From Sipunculus nudus (Eukaryota; Annelida; Sipuncula; Golfingiida; Sipunculidae), in assembly GCA_026874595.1 (NCBI GenBank), contig CM049311.1:72398453-72462452 (forward strand): a stretch of DNA of 64,000 nucleotides, given 5' to 3'. Positions 48,701-60,624 of the stretch are shown here, in pieces (the stretch's first letter is position 1; each line of letters opens with the position of its first letter). Under the pieces are notes generated by a model. That model was not told the DNA's origin. It searched no databases and saw nothing but the letters and a program-made list of their open reading frames with translations. The translations under genes and the position numbers were made by a program.

Positions 48701-50610
48701 GTACCTTATCTTAAAGATACATTCTGGCTGTGTTCTTCATAATGAACAAGACCACAAGAGCCACAATTACCTGCCCACTACCTTACAGGTGTGAGGATGT
48801 GGTCAGCTTTAACACAGGTAAAGCACATGATCACATGCTTTGATTCTCTGGATCCAGGCGACCTTCATCTAACATATCTACTACACCTCACGGTCTGTGA
48901 TTACCTGTACCACAACCTCATAATACCTGTAGTTCTCTACACAAACAAACTCCCACAGATCAGTCAACAAGGTCCTACCTGACCTGGATTCTCAGCCAAT
49001 AGTACATGCACCTCCATTTTCTTAGGTGAGTTCAGGTGGTTAATACTTTAAACAATCTGTAGAACCTACAGACACAAGGATTCATCTGTAGGATTGCCAA
49101 GTCAACTTCCCCTTTGGAATGCATTAAGACTTTAGGAATGTGTGCCCTGGCTTATTTCTGTGATAGATGTTTATTAAATCAACAAGTTAAAGCTGTCCTA
49201 CCATCTACAAATTTTTCTGGTTGATTTTTGACCACCCAGAAAAATGGTAGGATCAGTAGATGTGAGGATGCTGATTTTTAAAAAAACTTGACAATATCAA
49301 AAAATTTACAGCCCATTTTGTATCTGGCCGAAACATCTGGTAGATGTTAAGATGGAATAAAAAAGTCAGCTGATTTACAATCTACTTTTCCTTTTTTATC
49401 ATTTCTGATGCCAATGACAATCCTGGAAATCTATGAAATCAGAAGTGACCAAAATGACCAGAGAATCTAGTGATATGAAGGGAAAAATCAGTAGGTGTGG
49501 GCATTCACCAGCCGTTTGGACTTGTAGTTTTTTCTTGCTGGTTAAAATAAATCAGACAGCACAAAAAATTGGTAGATGGGAAGAAGGCTTAACTGATGAA
49601 CTATCTCTACGTACAGTCAAAGAAACAAAGCCAAATGTCTAAACATGACAGGAAAGGAAACTGAATTGTTCTAAGTTATTCCTACAACCTATATTGGTAA
49701 TGGGAAGGAAAATCAATGTTTTCCTCCAAGAAAAAGACATACTGATATGTTAATATGTTAAACAAGGAACCAACAAGACCTGTGTAGTTTCTGATAGATG
49801 GTGCTGCAAAAGGCGTTTACCAAAGTTTATCATGATTTATTGGATATGATAGGAAATGACCCCCCTTAGGACACACTTGACATTCCAAATACTTAAGGAT
49901 CTAAAACATCATAACCAAGCAAGGCTACTGATGAGATTATTGACAAAGGTTTAGTGGCACCAATGTCAATTAACATTTAGATAATATTTCACTGTGCAAA
50001 AACTGTGGTATAAACTGGTTTTGTACAAAGACCTTCAGTTTCAGATATAGTCCTTTTTGATAAAAGGCTTAAATTTTGTATTTGATTGAACCTGTAAACA
50101 ATCACTCCCCATAATACCATTTTGCCCTACACAAAGAACTGCACTCGGTTTCCATTTAAGTTTACATTTACCTTAGATTTTTTGTGACTCTTTTAGCTCT
50201 GGGAGAAAAGTTTCAATATCCAAACTGATTGAGTTCCCCGGGGTCACCTACACATACTGAATCTACTGGTACAGGAATCACAGGTCCTCAATGGTGCTCT
50301 CAATCTGCTATCAAGGACTCACACATTTCTTATCTGCCTGAATAATCTTTTATCTGATAGCAAAGATTTTGTCTATAGTAGTTAGTACTGTCTATATCAT
50401 GCATTAACTTGTCACTTGTGAAAGTTATATGGACACCTGAACTTAATAGGAGTATATGTCTTAAACTTAATCCTATTAATATCTTAATTTATAGATATCT
50501 TCAACTTTATCAGCATGTGCAGGATAATTTATACCATTGTTGATTTAATAATTATTGTGAACAGTAATTCTGATAAATAAAATCATCCATATCAAAGTTT
50601 TTTTGCTATC
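48701..50610. other. non-coding spacer
   Basis: No gene or repeat family recognised. Short open frames have no support. Confidence 0.35.
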
Positions 50611-50614
50611 AAAG

Positions 50615-51182
50615 ACTAAATAAATGAATTATAAAGTGTTATAGGTTAAATCCACAGGTTATCATAGCTATGCCTTTTATCAACTTCTTAAAACATAACA
50701 AGTGACCCATGGGTTACTGTGCTCCTCTGAAGGTGAACTTGAAGGTAAAAATCTAAAATAATATCAAATGGAGATAAAGTGTGAGAGGAAGAGGTAATAT
50801 AGGCAATGGTATGTTTATATGATTGGTTTGTACTAATGAGCAAGAAATTGTTGCAAATAACATTTTGTGACCTAACCATGTGTTTCCTAATCTGTACTAA
50901 ATGAATAAATTAAAAAGTGTAATAGGTTAAATCCACAAGTTATCATAGCTATGCCTTTTATCAACTTCTTAAAACATAACCAGGGACCCATGGGTCACTG
51001 TGCTCAGCTGAAGGTGAACTTGAAGGTAAAAATCTAAAATAATATCAAATGGAGATAAAGTGTGAGAGGAAGAGGTAATATAGGCAATGGTATGTTTATA
51101 TGATTGGTTTGTACTGAAGAGCAAGAAATTATTGCAAATAACATTTTGTGACCTAACCATGTGTTTCCTAATCTGTACTATT
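50615..51182 (+). repeat. direct tandem duplication of 281 bp
   Basis: ATAGGTTAAATCCACA occurs at 50641 and 50922, and the text between is repeated almost base for base. Both copies contain GACCCATGGGT(T/C)ACTGTGCTC, which also appears near 46096 at the presumed start of a family A element, so the duplicated unit probably includes an element 5' end. Confidence 0.9.
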
Positions 51183-51474
51183 ACCATGATCATTAGTTGG
51201 CTTTTTGATTAACTGTTAACATTCAGCAGTTTACACATTTGTTCAATTGAATCTATTTTTTTATAATATATTTGATTAAATATATGTATTTTTTTATGAA
51301 ATGTATACAGCTGAAAAAACTAATGTCCCAAGTCCACAGATGAAAGGACTTGGTTGTGTCGAATGATTGGACTTACAAGATATCTGTATTATGATAGTGT
51401 ATATACATAGGATTTTCACTTAATTCAAGAATGCTTACAGGATAAAAAGTTCATTCATAATTACCTATTATTTA

Positions 51475-52445
51475 ATCGCGCAAAAAAGAAAATCAGCAAT
51501 ATGGCTGTGGAGGCCATATTGGAATTCAGACAGGTCTGTTATTCAATAGGTCTGGAACCCTCATAGGTACCAATCATCCCTGTGAATTTGGGAAAGCTGC
51601 AGGATGTTGTCGTTGAATAATCATGCATAAAAGAAAATCAGTGATCAGGCTGTGGCGGCCATATTTGAATTCCGACAGGTCTGTAATTCAATAGGTCTGG
51701 GGCCCTTATATGTACCAAGCATCCCTGTGAATTTTGGAAAGCTGTAGTATGTTGTTGTTGAGTTATCCCGTGCGAAAATTAATCAGCAATTTGGCTGTGG
51801 CAGCCATATTTGAATTCCGACAAGTCTGTAATTCAATTGCCCTCATAAGTACCAACCATCCCTGTGAATTCGGGAAAGCTGCAGTATGTTGTTGTTCAGT
51901 TATCTCGTGTGAAAGAAAATAAGCGATTGGGCTGCGATGGCCATATTTGAATTTTGACAAGTCTGTAATTCAACAGGTCTTGAGCCCTCATAGGTACCAA
52001 CCATCCCTGTGAATTTTGGAAAGCTGCAGTATGTTGTTGTTGAGTTATCACGTGTGAAAGAAAATAAGCAATTGGGCTGCAGGACCATATTTGAATTCCG
52101 ACAAGTCTGTAATTGGATAGGTCTGGAGTTGTCATAGGTACCAATCATCCCTGTGAATTTGGGAAGCTGCAGTATGTTGTTGTTGAGTTATCGCATGCGA
52201 AAGAAAATCAGCTATTGGGCTGTGGCATCCATATTTGGATTCCGACAAGTCTTTAATTCGATAGGTCTGGAGCCCTTATAGTTAAAAATCATCCCTGTGA
52301 TTTGGGGAAAGCTGCAGTATGTTATTGTTGAGTTATCACGTGTGAAAGAAAGTGTCTCTGATGGAAGAACGGAAGTACGGATGGACGGAAGGACGGACTG
52401 ACACGGTGATCACTATAGGGCACCGCTTGTCAAGAGGGGCCCTAA
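51475..52445 (+). mobile_element. family B element: six 143-bp repeats, ACGG microsatellite, 3' hairpin
   Basis: Diverged units recur with the GGCCATATT anchor at 51512, 51657, 51802, 51939, 52083 and 52226 (period 137-145). Each has TTCCGACAGGTCTGTAATTC, CATCCCTGTGAATT and AAGCTGCAGTATGTTGTTG. They lead into ACGGAAGTACGGATGGACGG-type sequence (52364-52402) and a hairpin-forming end at 52416-52444. This architecture (unique edges, tandem core of about 150 bp, ACGG microsatellite) is the one I recall for oyster pearl elements. No coding capacity. Confidence 0.8.
52416..52444 (+). other. 3' hairpin of family B
   Basis: Arms TAGGGCACCGCTTG and CAAGAGGGGCCCTA pair at 12 of 14 positions around a one-base centre. 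Directly followed by AATAATTG. Confidence 0.8.
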
Positions 52446-53850
52446 TAATTGCATAAGATCCTATTTTTTCTTATGTGATGTCATTTTTTTTAAAGTTTAT
52501 AAATTTTACTATATATTTACAGTATATCATATATATCTGAATAATTAAATTGATTCACAAATCTAAATTGCATCAACATTTATACTTAACTTAGTCAGGT
52601 AACATCACATTATGCAAACAGATATATATCTTTTTTTTATAAAATATATTTTTTAAATTTGCAAAGCAATAAATATATGAAAATAACACTCCAGAATTCA
52701 CAATTTTGAATTGCACCTTTATTTATCCATGATTTGTTTTATATATTATTAAATTATGCATACTGATGGGTTAAATTATATTTTGTTTAATTATTTTAAT
52801 GGAAATAATTTCTTAAAAATGCTAGATCAGAACATGGCATCTCTTGGATTACTTCTTGAATTAATATTTGAAGAAAAGTTGTGCACATTGGATCAAAAAC
52901 AGCTTTACATTTAAAGAAATACAGTTGACAATAACAAACCATGTATTGCAATTTAATTGGTGATGGTGGTGGTGGTGTGGGGGGAGGGGGATGGTGCTGG
53001 GGAAGGGGGTGTTAGGGTAGGGCCCATGAGAATAAGTGTATGTTTATTACAGCAGGGGTGTTCTGTCAGTGCTGCATCACTAATAAGGTTACCTAGGCAA
53101 GGCAGTTGTGAGCAAGAGTGGGGTCCTGGATATACAAAATGCAAAAAAACATCTGAAAAACTTCAATAATTAGAATAATATTTAAGCTTTTACTTTCAAA
53201 TTTCAGAATTCAACAGATTAAATCCACATGTATCCCGGCTGTGAAAAATAAATTAATGTGCCCTGGTCAAATTTGGGCAAAATTTAAGGTACCAATTTTA
53301 TATTTTTGCTTATATTTTAAAAAAATTTAAAAGATTTTGATCTAATTTTGGGCATACAATTAAGTTTTGATTAATTAAAGTTATATTACTGAAAAAAGTC
53401 CCTAGCTTTAACATTTTTTTGTGTTAAGTGGCAAAAAATTTTTCCTGATTTTTTTACAAAGTGCAATATGTTTTGGCCCATTTCTTTTTTTAAATTATAT
53501 AATACAGACCTAATTTCTAGCATGTACATAGGAACTATATATAGAAAAAGTTATGGTAAATATGAGGAATAACAGATGAGTGGTTTTGAAATTAGGCAGT
53601 CCTGAAGTGTGAAAATAAGTTTTTAATAAAAAACTGAGCTTTTTCCTAAATTTCTCAAAGGAACAAAGTCCCAAAGACCCTGTTTTAGGCTTGGTAGGAG
53701 ATCTTGGGGATATCTAACATTATTCCGAATTTTGGATTCCTAGGTCTAACGGTTTTCGAAAAGTGCCACATCTATGGACGAACGGACAGAGGGAGAGACG
53801 ATGGACCATGACTATAGCTCAGATGACTTATAGTCAGCTGTGCTAAAAAA
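52446..53850 (+). mobile_element. family A element, copy without nested insertion
   Basis: Leader shared with 46.4 and 54.2 kb (ATATCTGAATAATTAAATTG, CATGGCATCTCTTGGATTAC), a G-rich tract at 52963-53010, the core from TTTGGGCAAAATTTAAGGTAC to CTTGGTAGGAGATCTTGGGG, and a short GGACGAACGGACAGAGGG microsatellite, then the terminal hairpin. It begins immediately after the end of family B. About 1.4 kb, the cleanest full copy in the window. Confidence 0.75.
53816..53844 (+). other. 3' terminal hairpin of family A
   Basis: Arms AGCTCAGATGAC and GTCAGCTGTGCT around TTATA, with one extra mismatch compared with the other copies. Confidence 0.8.
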
Positions 53851-53859
53851 GGACAGACA

Positions 53860-54215
53860 GACTGGTAGACAAACAAAGCTGATAATATATGAAGTTTCAG
53901 TTATTTCTTAATTTATTTTTTATATCAAATTTTGTTTTAAAGTTTCAAATTTCAGACTTAAATAGCTTAATTCCAAACACATACAGCATATAAAATTTAT
54001 TTCAACAGTGCTTATAGGAAAAATTTCATTATTAATATATATTTAATGATAACAGAGAGATGCACACGTGCACAGGCAGCTGGGGTCGGGGGTGGGGGGG
54101 TCAGGGGGAGATGGTGGGATTAACAACACTTCTGCATATACATACAGGGCAAACAAAGCCTGATCTCCAATTCTGCTAAGGAAGTAAAAAATAAACAAAT
54201 GTTTGTATTAGATCC
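53860..54215 (+). mobile_element. family A leader fragment
   Basis: Contains CAAATTTCAGACTTAAATAG and ATTTCAACAGTGCTTATAGGAAAAA, matching the stretch just before the core in other copies. It then passes into a G-rich block (GGGGTCGGGGGTGGGGGGG at about 54086) without the core. Confidence 0.55.
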
Positions 54216-55346
54216 TCATTTTTTATCACATCATTTTTTTTTATTACACGTTTATATTTCTATACATTTCCAATATAACATATTTATCTGAATATAAAAG
54301 TTGATTCATAATTCTAAATTGCATCATCTTAAATCTCAATCTTGTCAGATAACACCACATCATGCATACTAATGTTTATTTATTTTTTACCACAAAAATG
54401 TATCTTTAAAATTTGCAAAACAATGAATATCTAAAAATAATAAATTATTCAGATTTCACAATTTAAAATTGTGCCTTTATTTATCCATAATTTGCTTATT
54501 TTTTTATAAATTTAAGCATACTGATGGGTTTAATTATATTAGTAAAAATCATTTAGAGGAAAACTGATTTCTTTAAAAATGCTACATTAACACAACATGG
54601 CATCTTCTGGATTACATCTTGAATTACTTTTTCAAGGAAAGTTTTAGTATATTGGAGTGGAAACAGCATTACAATTAAGGAGATACAGTGAAAACAATAA
54701 CAATTACTGCGTAACACTTGATGGGTTGAGTTTGCTTGGGGGGTCAGGGGGGGGGGGGGGGGGGGTGGTGATATGAGAATAACTGTACACCTGTCACAGC
54801 ATGTGATTCCCCCCATTGACTGTAACCATTCAGAAACCCTGGCAAAGCTGACTTCCAGTGACCTGTGGTCAGAAGCTGCATCTGGAAAAAGCAAATGACT
54901 ACAACAAAGCCTCAAGAAAAAAATCATTAACTAGCCTAATTTTCAAGCTTTTTTTCAAATTTAAACAAATTAATTACTTAGGTTTAAATGCTGTGAAAAT
55001 TAAATCAATAGTACTCACAGGAAAAAAAAAAGTGCCATGCTCAAAAATTAAAGATACTGATTTTATGCTAATAACTTAAAAAATTACAAATTTCAGATCT
55101 AATTTTGGGTATACAATTGAATCTTAATTCAACAAAGTTATACATTTGGGGATAAAAAGTCTCCAGTTTCAAAATTTTTCATGATAAGTGAGTAAATATT
55201 TTTCCTGATTTTTTAAAGAGTCATTTATGTTCAGGCCAATAACTTTAAGAAATTACATTTAACGGACTTAATTCCTGGCATTGAAATAAGAAATATATAT
55301 TACTTCTGGTAAATATTAAGAAAAACAGATTAGTGGTTTGATGCTA

Positions 55347-56744
55347 CAGTGGAACCCTCATAGTGGGCACCTCTATTAAGTGGGCACCTCTATTAAGTGG
55401 GCACCTCTATAAAGTGGGCACTTTTGGGCAGTCCCATTTTTTTATTCTCTTTATTATGTTAAGCTAATGTGGGCACCTCTATATTCTGTAAAGTGAGCAG
55501 TTTTCCAGAGCTAATGTGGGTACTTCATAGATTTTCAAGGTTGAACTACCTCCTTATAGAAACTTGGAAAGCCTTCTTTACAGCACTTTTAAAGTTAATA
55601 AGATAATATTAATTCCTAATTATTTAATGATAATATACATAAATTTTAATAATTACAATGAAACAAATGAACCAAATTTAGAGGTGTACAAGTGAACATT
55701 GCATAATAATGATTATAATCTACTGACTGTAGATTTAGCTTGGGATGCATGCATACTAATTAGATTAATATGCCTGTGCCAGAGATCACCCAAGACTAGA
55801 TGCCCCTGTGCTAATGAATTAAAATTTGTTTGTTTGGCTACCATGAGTTGAAGGAAGCCTGTTCATTCACCCAATATACTCTGTGATTAGGTCACCCTGT
55901 TAAGTGCCCGTCTGGCCCATCAAAGCTGGTCAGGCACATACCCAGTGTTTATTTGACAGTTGTTACATAACGATTCATAATGTTGTTCAACCTGGACTCT
56001 CAATAACAAATGCAAAGCTGCAACGTGAACTTTGCTTCACATGCACTTTGCTCCAAACAATCTTCAATCACAGACTTTTTCATCACGAAATAAGAATTGT
56101 GACAATTTAACACATTCATTCAAAGTGTATCACACTTCAAATGTTTTATTGACTTCCAGTGACTGGATTCATGTTTGTGTTTTACTTACTTGTCCACTTG
56201 ATATAGAATGTTTTCTTAAGATGATAGTATTTAGTTTAGTGACATACTGTCTTTGCATTTTTGCTTGTGTATTTTTTTAGAAAATGACATAATTTCAAAG
56301 AATATAGTATTAAGAATTATTATTACTTCCCATGGTTATAATAAAAACCACATGCTGCTTTGCAATTTTATGCTTAAAAAATATAAAAATTTTGAATTGA
56401 TATATATATATTGAGTTCAGCTGTCTTATAGGTCATCTGCACAAAGCTTCCTTTTATTGTGCTTATTTTTTGTCTAATACTTTTATGTAATAAAATACAA
56501 ATTTTCTTACAAATTTCTTGATAATTAAAAATAAACTGTCACTGTAAAACGTATCATTAAATAAATAGAGATGATACATGCAATAAGTTAATTTAGTAAT
56601 CTCAAACATGAGTAATTATAGCAATATATCATACCAGGGTGCAGCACTCTATGTGCTGGCCATTACCTCCATTAAGTGGGCACCTCTATAAAGTGGGCAC
56701 TTTGGTCCAGTCCCAAGGGTGCCCACATTATAGAAGTTCAACTG
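55347..56744. mobile_element. pogo/Tigger-like DNA transposon, 1398 bp, non-autonomous
   Basis: The left end is CAGTGGAACCCTCATAGTGG. The right end on the minus strand is CAGTTGAACTTCTATAATGTG. TA flanks both sides (55345-55346 and 56745-56746). GTGGGCACCTCTATTAAG-type motifs recur four to five times inside the left end and again before the right end. An internal TTTATTATGTTAAG matches in kind the element at 24319, so the two are relatives. No transposase frame. Other family A copies read GATATTAGGCAG where this copy reads GATGCTA[insert]TAGGCAG. Confidence 0.9.
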
Positions 56745-56994
56745 TAGGCAGTCCTGAAGTGTGATAATAGGTTTTTAATGGAAATTTTAAGTTTTTTTTC
56801 TGAATATCTTGAAGGAACAAAGTCATATTGACCCAATTTTTGGTATGGTAGTTGATTTTGGTGACATCTAACTGTTCGCCAAATTTTGGATTCATAGGTC
56901 TAATGGTTTCAAACATGCCAGTCTGACGGACGGACAGACAGACAGACAGACGGACGGACAGCTAGACGGACGACAGACAATAGACCAAGACTAT

Positions 56995-57023
56995 AGCTCA
57001 GATGACTTATAGTCAGCTGATCT
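56995..57023 (+). other. 3' terminal hairpin of family A
   Basis: Arms AGCTCAGATGAC and GTCAGCTGATCT around TTATA, followed by an A-run. Confidence 0.8.
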
Positions 57024-57028
57024 AAAAA

Positions 57029-59076
57029 TGGATTACGTTGACAAAGTCAGAAATTATGTCCTAACATAAACGAACAAAGAAACATCAGTACTCTTTATTT
57101 TAATGCATAAAATTAAAATGTATTATCATTTCCATAAAATCTACCTTGAGTGCCTTAAAATGTAACTTATAAATAGAATTCTTACCTGTCCAACTTGAGC
57201 TCAAGTCAAGAAATGTCAAACCACTTCAGTGTTGATCTACATTTTGTGTATAGCCCTCAGCTTTGTCCAAAAAAAAACATGACAAAATAGGTGTAAACTT
57301 TTTAAAAGTTAACTTACGCAGAGTAAATCCTTGCCTTAATAACAAAGTCTTGACAAATCAACTAAAGTTCCAGTCCAAATAGCCACCCAGCCACACCACA
57401 GTGTTCCATTTCATATGGGACACACACACTGGTTTGCCCTCAGTGAAACTCCTCAATAAGAAGAGTAAACATATGACCATTACAAGGTGATGGCCTATCT
57501 CAAATTAGACTCCTCATGCAGTGAGGAGACTCCTGACAAAGCTTCTTGACTATGCTAAGGCAACAGAGAACTAATTTTCTGTTTAACAGTCACACAGACT
57601 TCATCAACATGAAATATTATTAGGCCATGAGATGGCTTAACAGATCAGATATACATTTTAATTGATAACACCTTATTAGAGAATCAAAGACATAATATTG
57701 AACCTCAAACATTTTCTGATTTTTAACTGGAGGTAATGACTTATGTATTGATTTAGATGGTACACAGAAAAACTCAAATCTATTCAAATTAACTAATATA
57801 TCCTTCTTGTCATATAATTACATTCATCATAATTAGCTTATTCACCCAATAGACAGTGCCACTTACTGGCTATAGAGAACTAAAATCAATATGAAAAAAA
57901 ATAAGACTCCAGAAAAAGACACGTTTAAATCCATGGTTACAGAAGATCTAGGATTGAATCGAATTCTCAATATAAAACTGAAAAAAAAAAAATTAAAAAA
58001 AAAAATGCATAAGTTGGGAACAAAAATTATGATTTGCTGATCAAGTGGACTATAATTGATATATATTTCCCTCAATCCACCCACCCTCAGTTCCTATAAA
58101 ATGATGTCCATATAAAACTCATCCATTCAGTGATCAGCTAGACTCCAATCACAGCTGCTCACCAACTCATCTTGTCTCCATTCAGTTTGGCAGCACACAA
58201 TCACTCTCCAATCATACGCCCTGTCACGTCCCTCCCTTTGCAGCACCAAAGAAATCCACTTAACTGGTACATGGTACATCTTATGGCATACAAAAGGACT
58301 CTGTAATATTGTGGAATAAACATGGTCAGACAGTAATCATTTGCCATGGCCCTCGTACACTGGACAAATTTGCTCAAGCTTCTTCCTCCAGTGAATCACT
58401 TATGTTCCAGTATAAATATGTCAACATCTCCTCTACCACCCTAACTGCCTGACCCTTCAGGTGTAAATTTATTCATTACTCAGTGTTTGTCTTCCTCTCC
58501 TCTCACATGCTTGACATGACTGCAGGGTCATGTACCCTCTCATAACAAAAAAGGGGGGGGGGGGGGGTGTAAAAGAAATATCACCAAAACAAAAATCCTA
58601 GGCCTATGACTTAATGCCGACTCGTTGATCCATTTGATTTATCAATTGCAGTGAAATCTAGCCTGCAACACCACAACCACACCCACCCTGCTAAGATGAC
58701 CACTTGTGGTTCCAAATCAGCATAATATCCAGCGTCTAACACAACCTCTAAGACGATCACTTTGGCTGGTCCAATAAAGTGATTGTGTCCCTGTGATTTC
58801 ACTGTACTGCTTTTTAATTTGATACTTATTTAATAATGTAAACAATTATGATATTCTGTCATACAGACATACTGGTGCACCTGCAAAATGTTTACTTCTG
58901 GGATGATGCTGAAATTAATGTTTTAATTTTAGTGCATTTATTAAATCCTTCCATCCATTATTGCTCTAACATCTAGTTTAGGATACAAGGTGACTTACCT
59001 TGTTGAATAAGAATAGGACCTGCATCATGTATATCAACTTAATTCTGTTAAAAAAGATAAGCCGTCAACATGTTTA
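57029..59076. other. non-coding; two strong minus-strand splice-donor-like sites
   Basis: On the minus strand GGACAG|GTAAGAATT (57185-57184) and CAACAAG|GTAAGTC (58998-58997) match the donor consensus very well, but no clear coding exon precedes either. They might belong to untranslated 5' exons. G15 at 58553-58567. No recognised genes. Confidence 0.3.
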
Positions 59077-60145
59077 CCATATTTATTCTAATTTGGCGAC
59101 CACTTAAAAATAATTAATTTTCTCAGAGGTCGAGACAATAGAGGATATTTGAAAAAAATATCTTCCTGCAGAATTTGCGGTGGTCGAGATTTTAGAGGCA
59201 CGCGGTTTAATAACCTTCCCTAGAGCCGCAGAGCCGCTCTGACACTCGAGTGGTCATATGAATTGAGTGATAATTTGGTCATTTATAAGTTTGTTTTGTT
59301 AGCTCAACAGTATTTACTACAAACGGGCTTCCAACCGTCACATGAATTACAGTGTTCGCAAATGATTAATAAAACTGAGCTCAATCACTTTACAAAATGA
59401 TCACTACTTCGCGTATATGTACGATGACATAGACGGCAACTCATGCAACTACCAGTTGTTTCAAGTTAACCCACCAGGCGGCGATATAAAGGGACAAGCG
59501 GCTGCACCAAGTTGGAAGAAGACTTTATAAAAATAACTGCCAATTATCAGATAAATTTTATTTGCATAATACGTAATAAATACAGGAAAGTAAAGGCACT
59601 AAAAATATGTACGACCGGAAATGGTCCTAGCTGGCGTGCCCTCGATCGGGCCCTGTTTTGTATACGCGGTCACCCATCCAAAAACTAACCGGGGTTGTTT
59701 AAACTTAAATAAGATGACTGGTCCAACTGTGTCACAGCTGTTCCACCACGCGTGCTTCCCCGTACTTGGTAAATATTATTGCTAATTATCCCAAGTGAAT
59801 CGCACACGAGACATGTGCGTACCAGGAATGGTACACAAGTTTGCTTCGTCACGGACACCCATTTGGTACTTGAACGCTTTATCATGTTTATATATTATGA
59901 AAAACGCATCTTTGTATCTTCAAAAATTTTATTGCAAACAAGTTTGATGTGGATGCTCAGTGTAATAAGAATCGAGTCAGATACAAACTGCGGTGCCCGT
60001 GAGAGACGGAAGCATTACACCTTAACATCGTCGACAGAAAACATTGTCGGCAGTCGCGAAATTAGAGTCATTTTAGAAATTATGCTTTCAAAATATTTTT
60101 TGGGGTCGAGAAATAAGAGGGATCGCCAAATTGGAATAAATACGG
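59077..60145. mobile_element. TIR DNA transposon, 1069 bp, non-autonomous, CpG-rich
   Basis: The left end is CCATATTTATTCTAATTTGG and the right end on the minus strand is CCGTATTTATTCCAATTTGG; both continue CGA. About 24 of 26 bp match. TA on both sides (59075-59076 and 60146-60147). Subterminal GGTCGAGA...AGAGG motifs recur near both ends. The interior contains far more CG dinucleotides than the flanks. The longest frame (59779-60150) resembles no transposase. A Tc1/mariner-superfamily relationship is inferred from the TA target. Confidence 0.85.
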
Positions 60146-60147
60146 TA

Positions 60148-60620
60148 TAAAGGACATGTTTATTCAGTAATACTCTGGCTACATTTTCACAAACCAACAG
60201 TGTCTGAGTTGCACACTTTTAGCTTTTGAGTTAGACCACAAACATATATAGTATTTTACTTAAGTGAAAACTGCTTATTAATAATATTTCTTTCAGTCTA
60301 CACATGATGAATACACACACCCATTCATCCATGCCATCCGATCGATTAAAAGAACTGTCGAGAACTATATGGAAAAAGTTGTTACAGCCATGATCTTGAA
60401 ACATGGATCAAGGAAGCAAGGTCTCCAGCCAGTTTGAGCAGAGGCCTTGATTCCATGACCAGCACAGCATATTCTTTCATGAATAATTAACAAGAAAACT
60501 GAACCAATCAGGTGGCTCAAATATGGCCTGTCTATGAGGTGGGGAAAAGTATTTTTTAGATCAACCATCTGGCAAATGGAGACATTATCTCACCAATTAT
60601 AAGCCTTGTAACTGGCCCAT
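60148..60620. other. non-coding spacer
   Basis: Nothing recognised. Confidence 0.35.
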
Positions 60621-60624
60621 GTAT

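Larger units (their letters stand above)
54216..57028 (+). mobile_element. family A element split by a Tigger-like insertion
   Basis: Leader as at 52.45 kb, G19 at 54747-54765, core from GGAAAAAAAAAAGTGCC near 55020. It is interrupted at 55347-56744 by a TIR element and resumes with GGCAGTCCTGAAGTGTGA. It ends in GACGGACGGACAGACAGACA-type microsatellite (about 56930-56975) and the hairpin at 56995-57023. Confidence 0.8.
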
